NCBI GenBank assembly: GCA_036023115.1
Contig: JAYKKT010000086.1
Span: 10,865,501 to 10,929,500 of the forward strand
DNA: 64,000 nt
Source of the DNA: Brasenia schreberi
Taxonomy: Eukaryota; Streptophyta; Magnoliopsida; Nymphaeales; Cabombaceae
Reading direction: 5' to 3'
This document shows positions 7,467 through 17,983 of this stretch, piece by piece. The translations under genes were made by a program, and so were the position numbers. How positions within the stretch are numbered: the stretch's first letter is position 1; every line of letters begins with the position of its first letter. The notes under the pieces are model-generated. The model did no database searches. It saw only the letters and a program-made list of their open reading frames with translations, and was not told the DNA's origin.

Positions 7467-8854
7467 AAATCCTTTCGAAAATTGTATATACTCCCTGAAA
7501 CCAAGTGTGCAAAAAGCTGGTCCTATCTACCCTTTTGCCTAGAGCTTTTTCAAAAATGAAAAGCTCGAGAATCACCAAAGCAAGGAGGAATAAACACCTC
7601 CAAGCTTCCTGAACTTCGCAAAAATCCTTAACTTATGGAAAATTGGGGATTTTTAGAAATAAGTTAACCCATAGTGTGTGCATAAGCATCATGCATTACA
7701 CTTTGAAATCATTCATATGCATCGAGTCTAGACATCATTCTAGAAATCGAATTCAGGGTTTTGCAAAATCAAAGGGGCAATAAGAGTCGACCCCCTAAGT
7801 ATCGAGCCTTCATAGGCATGTCTCCATACAAATCAAAACCAACACCTTCGAGGCAAATTTAAAAAAAAAAAAAGGAAATGAGAATCTTGAAAAAGGGTTA
7901 CACATTTCACAAAAACCTTTCATGGCTTTGAAAAGAAAGATTTTCTTCAACCTCTGGTTTATATAAAAACCTTGATTGTGTTAGGATAAAGAACATGAAT
8001 CTCACGATGAAATATGGAGACCATGTCAAAACTAAAACCTGATGGCCATGACGATCACTTAGGGCTGGTTATGTTTCCCATCCTTGAGCAAAAAGTATGA
8101 TGATCATGTTAGAAAAACCATGGAAGTGCATGGACATGAACATACCATTGTCCATCCAAAATCCCTTTGAAAAACCATGGCCCTTCACCATACGGCCATG
8201 CGAAATTCCCATCAAGCTAGGGGCATTTTTAAACACAGCCCCTAGACACTTTCCATGGATAAGCGAATGCATCTCCTTCGTGATTTGTGAGATACATTTC
8301 ATGTGTTCATGGTTGCATAAAAACATGTATTTCCATTTTAAAATCACATGGAGTGCATAGCATGCATCATATCACCCCGAAGAAAGCCCAAAATTATGGC
8401 AAACTCGAGTAGGAATGTCCCCATGTCTTCGAAAGGGCAACAAAAGTTAGAAATTTGTTGATATTGTGGGTAGAAATTAGCAAAACCCCGAAAATGCCCG
8501 AATATTCAAAAGGGTTTATGTTGAATTCTTTTTCAAAAGGATTTTGAAAAAAATCGAACTCCTTTGAAACTTCTTGAAAGAAGGATCGAAGTAGATTGTA
8601 TAACCCCGAATGGAGGAATCTATACTTTTCGAAAAGTAGAGTCTTCCAAAAATGAATTGGCTATATTTCAAAGAACCCTGGCTTACAAGATTAAGCCTTG
8701 TTCAAAATATCAAAATATTTTCGAATAGCAGATGCTATTAAGAAATAGGACGATCTCGTTTGAATCGAGTAACCAAAGGGATAAGCCCTCCCCCATCCTA
8801 CTTTCTCTCCGAAAAGGAAAATTGGCTATTTTCAAAAGAAAGAAAAAAAAATCG

Positions 8855-9040
8855 AGAATACAAAAACTCCTCCGAAAGTGGTCTTCCCTTCATAAACAGG
8901 GAATACAAAAACTCCTCCGAAAGAGGTCTTCTCGTTTCAAAAGAAAAAGGAGATATAAAAACACTCCTCCCAAAGAGGTCTTCCCTTCATAAACAGGGAA
9001 TACAAAAACTCCTCCAAAGAGCTGCTCTCCTTTAAAGAAA
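8855..9040 (+). repeat. Four imperfect 42-50 bp tandem repeats in the 3' region
   Basis: Units begin near 8855, 8899, 8949 and 8997. Each has GAATACAAAAACTCCTCC (or a close variant) followed by an AAAGAGGTCTTCCC-like segment. They are specific to element A; the autonomous 3' regions carry no array. Confidence 0.75.
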
Positions 9041-9140
9041 AGAGGGATTAATGAAAAAATACTCCCAAAGGGAGACCCTCTATGAAAAAGAAACAAAAAG
9101 CCAAAGCTCCAAAGAGCGATTTTCCGATTCTTTGCCTAAA

Positions 9141-9170
9141 ACCACGGGACGCTTCAGAAGGGACCGTGGT
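9141..9170 (+). other. Conserved 3' region hairpin, element A
   Basis: ACCACGG (9141-9147) pairs with CCGTGGT (9164-9170) around a 16-base loop containing GCTTCAGAAGG. Identical stems occur in E (40833-40862) and B (60238-60267); C has changed bases in both arms. It may act in RNA packaging or 3' processing; this is inference. Confidence 0.6.
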
Positions 9171-9722
9171 ATCTCTTTCCCGTATCCCTACGGCTTATCC
9201 CCGAGGAAAAAGATTCAAATTTGCGAAAATCCTAAAGTACGAATAAAATCGGCTTATTTGGATTTCATTTTGTTTGAGAACTCGACTCTGTTTTGTAGGA
9301 AATGGAACTTTGAAATGTTTTCCAAGTTTTCCTACCCAAAAACCTCTACTGAGTAGCAGGTATTGAAACCCGAATGAAGGGAAGTATGAAAAATGGAAGT
9401 CCTTTTCGATACAAGTTAAAAGGAGTTCCTTTTCAAAAAGAAATTTTCGAAAAACCCACGAATGTCAAAAAGACATGGGTAAAAACCTGCTCGGAGCAAC
9501 CAGCCTCAAAAGGCTCTCTTCGGGCTCAAAAACAAAAAATAAAATTTTTCTCATGCATGCATTCGAAGAGTCATTCGTGCATAATCATACATATAGGGAA
9601 ATAGCTAGGAAAAGCCCCCTTTTGCTGAAAATCCCCACTTGTGGAAAAAGAAAACAGTGTTTTTGCGAAATAAATGGTGTATTCTCGAGAAAATTTGAGA
9701 GAACGGGGTGTTTCTTCTTTGC

Positions 9723-9748
9723 CATTATCCAAATACATTTGGATAATG
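9723..9748 (+). other. Hairpin next to the polypurine tract, element A
   Basis: CATTATCCAAAT (9723-9734) and ATTTGGATAATG (9737-9748) are perfect 12-base inverted repeats separated by two bases, ending two bases before the polypurine tract. Near-identical structures precede the tract in E and B. Confidence 0.75.
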
Positions 9749-9750
9749 CC

Positions 9751-9763
9751 AAAGAGGGGCATC
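9751..9763 (+). other. Polypurine tract of element A
   Basis: AAAGAGGGGCATC directly before the 3' LTR start TGTAAAC. It is identical to the sequence before the E 3' LTR (41491-41503) and would prime plus-strand DNA synthesis. Confidence 0.85.
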
Positions 9764-12700
9764 TGTAAACACCCCAAATCTTCTATTTTTCAAAAACTCT
9801 CAAAACACCAAAAAGCTCGTTTGAGCCAAAACGACGACCTGTTTTGAAATGTGAAAACAGGTACAGAAGGCAAAAGAAGACCCTAGGCCCGAAGAGGATT
9901 CAAGCCCAGAGCTTCAGAAGCCACTCCCTGATAAAAAAACAAAAGAAAGTAGAGCCCATTTGATGAAAAGCTCAACGGAGTCCAGAACGGCGAGACGAAG
10001 TCCGGACGACAAAGTTGGGGAAAACCCAGCACCAGACGGAGCGCTAATGAAGCCAGTGCCCGCACAGATCGTTCGCCTCGAGAAGCCAAGAAGGACTGTC
10101 CGAAGAAATTTTGATTTGGATCTGGACCATATATATCCAGATCCAAATCCATGTAATGAATAGTGTTTGGATTTGGGCCAATCCAAATAGTGTTTGGGTC
10201 GATCCAAATAGTGTTTGGATTTGGATTGGATCCAAATAGTGTTTGGATTGGATCGGATTTGGATCAAAATATCCAGATCCGTATCCATAAAAATATTGGG
10301 TTTGGATTGGATACAGATCTCAAAATATCCGAGATCCAATATCCAGATCCAAATAGTGTTTGGATTTGGGTATGGATCCAAACCCCAAACCCAAACCCAA
10401 ATCCAAGACCCACCTCAAATCTCTATAAATAGAGGTGAGGGGGTCCATGTAAAGGGTTCATGCAAATATTTGGGAGGAGAGAGAGGGAGTGATAGACCTA
10501 GCCATGTGGGCTCATGAGTGAAGTGGGTTTGAGCCATGTTGGCCAAGGCTAGATCAAGGGGGCTGCACCAACTCGAGCCTAGCTGCACCAAGAGGTGGAC
10601 CGCGGGCGTGGAAGTGGGCTGGACCGATTGGAGGTGGCTGGACCTAGTGGGCTGCACCTAAGGTAAGCCTCAAACTAAACCTACCCCTTCTCCTTACCCT
10701 TCTAAACCTAACCCATATGAACCCACCTACACCTAACTGACCCTAAACCACCCCAAGTAAGTCCAGCCAAGTGCTGGCCGAACTTCACAAAAAACCCTTT
10801 CCCAACCGACCTGCCCTAGCTGGCCGAACCCCACCTCGCCACCAACCAACATCCCTTAGTCGCCGCCCCCACCACCGGCCGCAGCCTGGCCGAACCTATC
10901 TATCACCGCCTCAACCAAAACCCACCCTGACCTGCACTACCTAAGCCTACCACCACCTGCCCTTAACCACCCAACTCCACCTGCAACTCACCTACCCCGA
11001 CTAGCCTACCACCACCTACAAACCGCCGCCCCTAACCTGCCTTAACCGAAACCCTTTGCCGCCACCATCCCTTGCCCCAAACCAAACCCAATGGCCTGCT
11101 CCTTGGCAGGCCATTCCCTTGAGTAAACCCACGGCCTGCTGGTGCAGGCCGTGCCTCATCTAAACCCAGCCAGGGCCTGCCACTCGGCAGGTCACTTCTT
11201 ACCAAAAACCCGCAAAGGCCTGCCACTCGGCAGGCCCTCTCCCTACAAGCCCACGGCCTGCTAGTGCAGGCCGGGCTTCCCCTCCTTTACCAAGGGCAGG
11301 GCCTGCCACTCGGCAGGCCACATCTCCCTAGAAACCCCACGGCCTGCTAGTGCAGGCCGTGTCCCTTCCTTCACCCCCAAGCCCACGGCCTGCTGGTGCA
11401 GGCCGTGTATCATCCACATCACTAAAGCCCCGGCCTGCCACAAGGCAGGCCGTTTCCTTGAACCCACCTACCTCTAGCCATGACTCCACCCAGCCAGGCC
11501 GAGCCCTAGCTCAGCCCTGGCCGGCCTGCCTTGGCCTTGACTGACTGAACCTAACCTAGTTAGGGTTTCCCCTAAAAACCTAACTCGAACCACCTTGGCT
11601 CGAGTCATCCTAAGGCACTCCCTTGCAAGGTAAAACCCCAGGCTGCACCAAGACAGCCCGAGTTGCCCCAAGCACCCCTAGAATCCAACTCGAGTCATCC
11701 AAAACCAGGCCCATACCAAGCCTACTCAAACACCTCTCCCAAGTCCTCAAAGGTTCTCAAACACCTCCAAGCCAGCCGGTTCCACTTCCATGTGATCCGG
11801 GCTCCACACGCAAGGCGTACGCGTCCTAGACACACCCCACATAGCGGGCTAGGTAAGTTGTAAGTCCTTACATTTGGTGTTCAATTAAATTTTGATACGG
11901 GGTTGTAGTAAAGGAGCTTCGTCTCCCCCGATTGTAATAACGTGGTTTGACACACCCACACACACACGCACTTGAGCCTTTTCGCTCTTAGTCGTACACT
12001 TCTTGCACACACACGGGCCTAACCAGCCCTTAATATATAGTTATATTTATATATTTTAAGTCAAGGGATTTTAATTAAGTCGTGTGTGTTGTCTTTCCAT
12101 TTTCCACACGCACACACATTGAGCCTTCGCTCTTACTCCCAAGACCTTAGTAAAGGCCTTATTGCAGTTATATTTGGGTTTCATTTATGTCGTGTGCGTA
12201 GTACTTCAATTCTACACTCACACACATTGAGCTTTCGCTCTTACTCCCAAGACCTTAGTCAAGGCATACTGCAATTTATATTTGGGTTTCATTTCATGTC
12301 GTGTGTGTAAGTCTTTCAATTCAAGCACGCACACACATTGAGCCTTCGCTCTTATTTACAAGACCCAAGTAAGGGCCCCTACATATACTCTATATAAAGT
12401 ATTTCTTTCGGCTACGTCTTTAAGATTCGGGTTTTAAGGTTCAAGTCGTGTGCGTTGTCTTTCAATATATACACGACACACACTTACACAATTGAGCCTT
12501 TCCGCTCTTAAGATATAGCCATATTTCCCCTTCCGCTATTTACTTTACAAGTCATTTCCCTTCGGCTATTTACTTTACAAGTCATTTCCCTTCGGCAATT
12601 TCCCTTCGGCATTGTCTTTTAATTTCGGGTTTTCCCTTTGGAGTAGCGTGAGTTTGCATTGCATCTACGCCATACCACGAGGTAGGACGCATATTGCATC

Positions 12701-13199
12701 GAAGCAAGCCCCGTACTCCCGCTCAAATTCGCCCCATGTAGTGGAGTGTTCATAACACACACCTAGGTGGCCCATAAAGGGATAAAAAGAAAGACTTAGG
12801 CACGTGCAAATCCACGTGATCTAAAATCTAAGAATCGTACAAACCCGAATCAAATTGTGCAAGACTTAGGGTCGCCCAACCCTTATAAAGTCAAAATCGC
12901 CCAAATGCATGGTTTTCAAAAGGTTTTAAAACACTTCTTCATTCAAAATATATTTTGAGTTAAACTTGTTTCAAAACGAAGTCTCTAAGCGTACAGACTG
13001 ACCCTTGCGCATCGGTGCAAGAAGGTCTGCGACGTAAAAATCCCGCTTGCCTACAATCGCCTTTCAAAAGTCAGATTGTTTTCAAAACATACTTTGCTAG
13101 TTAAAGTAAACTAGCTGGCACGCCCATAAAGCGAAGTAGATTGCGAAAAGGTTCACTTCAGGCCTAAGAACCCGCAAGTGAAAATTTTCGGTGTCTACA
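9764..13199 (+). repeat. Element A 3' LTR
   Basis: 3,436 bp, nearly identical to the 5' LTR. Differences seen by eye correspond to 5' LTR positions 2565, 2827, 4160, 5042 and about 5378, plus length changes in a T run, a C run and a G/T run. TATA box at 10424-10431, hairpin array at 11090-11452, tandem repeats at 12118-12497. Confidence 0.96.
11090..11452. repeat. Nine-hairpin GC-rich array in element A 3' LTR
   Basis: Exact counterpart of the 3610-3972 array with all nine inverted repeats retained. Transcripts reaching this LTR before termination could carry the array at both ends. Confidence 0.92.
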
Positions 13200-13204
13200 A
13201 CTCC
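13200..13204. repeat. Target site duplication ACTCC, right copy
   Basis: Pairs with 2278-2282 and closes element A. Confidence 0.96.
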
Positions 13205-15157
13205 CCCTCCACTCTCAACCACCCACACCACCACAACCTCCCGCCAACACCACCTACCCGTCATCCCTACCCATTCGGCCAGACCTCAACCTTACATCAC
13301 CCACCTTAAACCACTTCGCCTAGTGACACCTGGCCACCCCACTTGGTTCCCTAGGACCTGCCCATACCCCTTTCCACCAGCCCTTAGCTCTACCTTACAC
13401 CACACCCTAGTTAGCTCCCTTCCCATCCTTGCCATTACCTAGCCACCCTAGCAACCGGCCACCACTAAGCTCCCCTTAGTCGGCCACTCCAACCGACTGT
13501 ACCAAATCCATTTGGCCAGCCATACATTTCCCTTAGGCACTCCCTTAGGCTCCCCTTTAGCACTACCTTCCTTAATACCAGCCCATCCTTTAGTGACCTT
13601 CCTTAGTCACCTTAGCCCAAAGCATCAAGGCAGCACCTTCCTAGCAGCCGGCCACCTTCAAGGTGCCCTTCCCGCGCATCCAGGTCACCCAGCCAGCATC
13701 TCCCCTTGCCGTTCAACTCCGAGGAGCTTCCTCTTGCAGCCCAAGGCGAAGCCAAGCCCACGCTCAAGCAAGTCATCTTCGGACCAGCTATAAGTAAGTG
13801 CCTAACTCGGTCCTTAGTTGTAGACTTGCTTAAATTAAATTTGATACGGGGTTGTAATAACGGAGCATAGTCTCCCCCCGCTTGCAATAACGTGGCTTGG
13901 CACATCCACACACACGTGTACTCTCTTAGTTGTGCATGATTCTGAACACACACGGGCCTAATCAGCCACTAAGATATAAGTTTATGTATATACTTTAAAT
14001 TACGTAGGGTTTTGCTTAAGTTGGGTGTCTTGTCTTTAAATTCTCGCACTCACACACATTGAGCCTTCGCTCTTATTTGTAAGACCCAAGTAAGGGCCGT
14101 GTTATACTATCCTTGGGTTTAATTTCATGTTGTGTGCGTAGTACTTCAATTCAAGCACTCACACACATTGAGCTTTCGCTCTTATTCCCAAGACCTAGTT
14201 AAGGCCATACTGCAATTTATATTTGGGTTTAATTTCATGTTGTGTGCGTAGTACTTCAATTCAAGCACTCACACACATTGAGCTTTCGCTCTTATTCCCA
14301 AGACCTTAGTTAAGGCCATACTGCAATTTATATTTGGGTTTAATTTCATGTTGTGTGCGTAGTACTTCAATTCAAGCACTCACACACATTGAGCTTTCGC
14401 TCTTATTCCCAAGACCTTAGTTAAGGCCATATTGCAAGTTATATTTGGGTTTCATTTCTTGTCGTGTACTTCAATTCTCGCACGCACCCACATTGAGCCT
14501 TCGCTCTTATTTGCAAGACCCGAGTAAGGGCCCATATATACCTTATGTACGTATTTCCCTTTGGCAATTTTCATTACAAGTCATTTCCCTTCGGCAATTT
14601 CCCTTCGGCAATTTCCATTACAAGTCATTTCCCTTCGGCATTATCTTTAAATTCGGGTTTTCCCTTTGGAGTAGCATGAGTTTGCATTGCATATACGCCA
14701 TACCACGAGTTAGGACGCATATTGCATCAAAGCAAACCCCATAGTCCCGCTCAAAATCGCCACATCTTAGTGGAGTGTTCATAACACACACCTAGGTGGC
14801 CCATAAAGGTTATAAAAAGCAAGACTTAGGCACGTGCAAATCCACGTGATCTAAAATCTAAAAATCATACAAACAAGACCCGAATCAAACACCTCGAACC
14901 GCTTTTGTAGGTCCTTATATCCAAAAACTCGATCTTTAAAAGCGTACAGACTGACCCTTGCGCATCGGTGCAAGAAGGTCTGTGACGACAAGAGCTTACT
15001 TACTCACAATCGCCATGTTAGAAGTTAGGTTAAAATATATCTTCGCTAGTTTAGGTAAGCTAGCTGGCACACCTTGTTTATTTAAATAGGACTTAGATAT
15101 ACGAAAAGATTCGCTCCAGGCCTAAGAACCAGGAAGCGGAGATTTTCTGCGTCTACA
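13205..15157 (+). repeat. Solo LTR S, 3' part
   Basis: Continues S from CCCTCCACTC to the LTR end GCGTCTACA. It contains the AGTCGG/CCGACT small inverted repeat (about 13477-13497), the conserved GATACGGGGTTGTAATAACG block (about 13843), five tandem repeats of 104-111 bp (ATTGAG at 14058, 14167, 14277, 14388, 14492), CCCTTCGGC repeats and the U5 palindrome at 15045-15064. With 752-2282 it makes a 3,484-bp LTR. No internal sequence or partner LTR remains, so it arose by LTR-LTR recombination. Confidence 0.93.
14058..14510 (+). repeat. Five tandem 104-111 bp repeats in solo LTR S
   Basis: Same family as 4641-5020, with ATTGAG(C) anchors spaced 109, 110, 111 and 104 bp. The middle three units are almost identical, pointing to recent local amplification. 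Confidence 0.85.
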
Positions 15158-15162
15158 ACGTC
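15158..15162. repeat. Target site duplication ACGTC, right copy
   Basis: Pairs with 747-751. It overlaps the first three bases of D's PBS (minus strand), so S integrated exactly at the PBS/leader border of D. Confidence 0.92.
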
Positions 15163-15177
15163 CCACCGGGCGTGCCA
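15160..15177 (-). other. Primer binding site of element D
   Basis: The minus strand reads TGGCACGCCCGGTGGGAC, five bases from the LTR terminus at 15183. It belongs with the gag at 1-626, now displaced by S. Confidence 0.9.
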
Positions 15178-15182
15178 AATCC

Positions 15183-16220
15183 TGTAGACGCAGAAAATTC
15201 CCACTTCTGGTTTTTAGGCTTGAAGCGAACCTTTTCGTGTGTCTAAGTTCTATTTAAGCAAAAAGGGCGAGCCAGCTAGCTTACTTAAGCTAGCGAAGAG
15301 AAATTTAAATCTCACTCCTAACGTGGCGACTGTGAGCAAGCAAGCTCTTTTCGTCGCAGACCTTCTTGCACCGATGCACAAGGGTCAGTCTGTACGCTTA
15401 AAAATCGAGTTTTGAAATATGAGAACCTATGAAAACGTTTTGAGGTGTTTGACTCAGGTTGTTTTTGTATGATTTTTAGATTTTATTTCACGTGTATTTG
15501 TATGTGCATATGTCTTTCTTTTTATCCCTTTTCGGGCCAACTAGGTGTGTGTTATGAACACGGAGCCTAAGTGGGGCGACTTTGAACGGGAGTATGGGGT
15601 TTGTCTTGATGCAATATGCATCCTAACTCATGGTATGGCGTATATGCAATGCAAACTCATGCAACTCCAAAGGGAAAACCCGAAATTGAAAGACAATGCC
15701 GAAGGGAAATGACTTGTAATGTAAATTGCCGAAGGGAAATTGCAAAAGGGAAATATGGCTATATCTTAAGAGCAGAAAGGCTCAATAGTGCAAGTGTGTG
15801 CCGTGTATATATGTAAAGACTACGCACAATGCTGAACCTTAAAACCCAAATCTTAAAGACATAGCCGAAAGGGAAATACTTATAATATATATGGGCCCGA
15901 AGGTCGCCAACGTGTTGCGTGGGTGTTGTGTGTATATGGAAAGACAACTCACACGACTTAAATGAAACCCAAATATAAATTGCAATATGGCCTTAACTAA
16001 GGTCTTGGGAGTAAGAGCGAAAGCCCAATGTGTGTGAGTGTAGAATTGAAGTACTACACACACGACATGAAATTAAACCCAAATATAAATTGCAATAGGC
16101 CTTGACTAAGGTCTTGGGGAGTAAGAGCGAAAGCTCAATGTGTGTGAGTGTAGAATTGAAGTACTACACACACGACATGAAGTAAAACACCCAAGGGAAA
16201 ATATAACACGGCCCTTACTT
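15183..16220 (-). repeat. Element D 5' LTR, terminal (U5 side) part
   Basis: Begins TGTAGACGCAG (the LTR end, reversed), then the U5 palindrome (about 15275-15295), CCGAAGGGAAA repeats and about three reversed 108-bp units (to about 16190). It breaks near 16213-16226, where the strand orientation of LTR sequence flips. The remaining half is at 45042-46951. About 0.5 kb in between is missing. Confidence 0.85.
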
Positions 16221-16378
16221 CGGCCCTTATAAAAGCAGCCCCGAAGGGCCATTTTGAGTTTGGAAACCCAGGAGCCTTCTAGACAACCCTGTACATATGT
16301 TTTAAACTTTACATATTTCAGAAATGTATAATATGGCTTTAAAAACCTTTTTAAATACGTTTTGAAACCCCGAAGCAG
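16221..16378 (+). repeat. Element E 5' LTR fragment
   Basis: About 160 bp matching bases 40-200 of the autonomous-type LTR (AAAAGCAGCCCCGAAGGGCC onward). Both sides are deletion joins. The right join to gag shares CTTG (16379-16382). It is all that remains of E's 5' LTR. Confidence 0.75.
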
Positions 16379-17958
16379 CTTGATAGTGGAAGGCCGGCTC
16401 CAGGTTACTGCGGAACCTGAGCCACCTCAAGCTATCTTCAAAGAACCCCTTCCCAAACACGCCAGTGGCAGTGGGAAAGGAAAGGAGGTATGTACCCTCA
16501 CCTTTTCTAAGGAACTAGCACAAAAACCAGAGTCTGGTCGACCCACTTGTGCGCCCACTCTTGTATTATACAAGAAGCCCGCCCAAGTCATCATTCAGGG
16601 ACCACCAAAAGTGGAATCCCCGGCAAAACCAGTTTTGAAAATCCAAGGTTCTCCTCAACTCATCCTTAGAGCCAAATTTAGCGCGAACCCTAGGCTGGTC
16701 GTGGGGGAAGTGACTAGGTCCGGGAGGATCTATCAACCCCCGCACCTTCAAGATGCTAAAAAGGTGGTCAGTGTACCTGGCCCCTCAAAAGCATGTATCC
16801 CTGGTGTTTTGCCAAAAGCAGACAAGGATAAAGTCATCCTAAATCCTTATGACTTCGAAAACCACCTTTCAAAGATTCCTATCCACATGTCTATCATAGA
16901 GCTTATACACTCGTGCTAGAGAAAATTCTAGAAAGGGCCAAGGTTGATTCGAACATAAGTCCGGAATCCTTGTCTGCTCGAGTGGCTTTATTAGGAGCAA
17001 AATCGCCCATTACTTTCTCGGAAGATAATGTAGATAGACCCGACGAGTCCCACAACTAGGCTCTGCATATCGAGGGGGTTCTGAATAACCACTCTCTGGA
17101 CAGTGCCTAGTCGATGGGGGTGGAGGGTTCAACATCCTTCCACTTCATGTGGCATATAAAATCAGAGTCACCTTGATTTCTGTGAACCCAAGCCCCATCG
17201 TTATCACTGGATACGATGGGAATGCGTCTAGGCCATTAGGATTGATCGAACTCCCAATGGAAATGGGAGAGATCGCACACATAGGGGTGTTCCATGTCTT
17301 GGACATCCACCCCCATTATAACCTGTTGCTGGGAAGACCCTGGATACACAGCTTGTGCGCTATGCCATCCACCTTCCACATGTGTGTCAAGATCCCTTTT
17401 AGGGACCAGGTCGTAGTGATCCTAGGTGAGAGTCACCCACAGCTTCTGGGGATCATAAACTCCCCTTGTTTATCGAGCTCCCAGGCCCATGAGGCTAACC
17501 TGGGGCAAATTATGATTGAGCCGCCAAGGCTCGTGTTAAACAACCCTAGGAAGGTTGTATGTGTGAAGGGGCCGCCCAAAGCAAGCCCCCTCCCGATCTT
17601 AACCCTTCTAGGACGATCCAAGTGTTCCCCATTTCCAAAGCCCCTGGACAAAAGGCCATATGAGCACAATATGGACGACAACATGTTCCAGGACCACGAT
17701 TTATATCACACCTTTTCAAAAAATAGAAAATCGTGGAACATGTTATTAAACATGGGCTACACGCCCTACAAGAGTCTAGGGGCACAAAACCAGGGTCTCC
17801 TAGAGCCCATCCTTCCTAGGGCCAATACAAGCCGATATGGGATCGGCTATACTCCCAGAATACTGCCAGAACCACCCCCTGTGACCACCTGGGTCAAGGG
17901 TGCCCTGGAACCTGCCTTAGAAGAGAGCTACGATTTAGATCTCCTATTCCGAGTCTAA
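16379..17958 (+). pseudogene. Element E gag tail, protease and linker (ORF1), damaged
   Basis: C-terminal gag followed by an aspartic protease that would mature the polyprotein. The open part up to 16919 begins inside gag (VEGRLQVTAEPEPPQAIF) and includes TRSGRIYQPPHL. It is broken by a deletion/frameshift around 16910-16920 and by a stop near 17057. The protease active-site motif is CLVDGGGG (about 17104-17127), D-G-G rather than D-S/T-G, with LLLGRPWIHS downstream at about 17325-17355. The linker block NMDDNMFQDHDLYHTFSK leads to the terminal DLDLLFRV and TAA at 17956-17958. N-terminal gag and PBS were deleted. Confidence 0.88.
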
Positions 17959-17983
17959 TCCGTAGTGTTTTCCCTTTGTAGGT
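17959..17983 (+). promoter_or_regulatory. Acceptor-like ORF1/ORF2 junction of element E
   Basis: TGTTTTCCCTTTGTAG (AG at 17980-17981) then GTATG, with the ORF2 ATG at 17984. The two ORFs are in different frames with 25 bases between. The block is almost identical in C, B, F and H. Confidence 0.45.

Larger units (their letters stand above)
7467..9722 (+). other. Element A 3' non-coding region
   Basis: 2.25 kb without a recognisable gene. The first 1.2 kb is A/T-rich with many CATGG/CCATG words (8090-8360) and matches nothing I know. From about 8640 it follows the 3' untranslated region of B, C and E (blocks GATCTCGTTTGAATCGAGT and GATAAGCCCTCCCCC, a run of GAAAAGAGGGATTA, the ACCACGG hairpin). 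It includes a small tandem repeat (8855-9040). Confidence 0.7.
2283..13199 (+). mobile_element. Element A: complete young non-autonomous Tat-like LTR retrotransposon
   Basis: 10,917 bp with two full LTRs (2283-5722 and 9764-13199), PBS, polypurine tract and a perfect 5-bp target duplication. The two LTRs differ by about five substitutions and four single-base length changes by eye, so insertion is recent. The 4.04-kb interior has a 397-codon gag-related frame, a short linker domain and the start of ORF2, but no protease, RT, RNase H or integrase. It is a large LARD-like non-autonomous element. Shared PBS, polypurine tract, 3' hairpins and U5 structure with B and E suggest it moves using the machinery of autonomous relatives. 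It is inserted in solo LTR S in the same orientation. Confidence 0.95.

Noticed and set aside
8097..8360. Open frames on both strands in the CATGG-rich part of the element A 3' region
   Set aside because: Palindromic CATG words give frames on both strands; no homology to the autonomous element and no conserved start.
13191..13442. Proline/threonine-rich open frame across the end of the element A 3' LTR
   Set aside because: It crosses an LTR/target junction and lies in C-rich leader sequence of solo LTR S; not a gene.
15158..15200. Apparent inverted-repeat (foldback) element formed by two LTR ends around a PBS
   Set aside because: Explained fully by the solo LTR S inserted next to the PBS of D, with ACGTC duplications.
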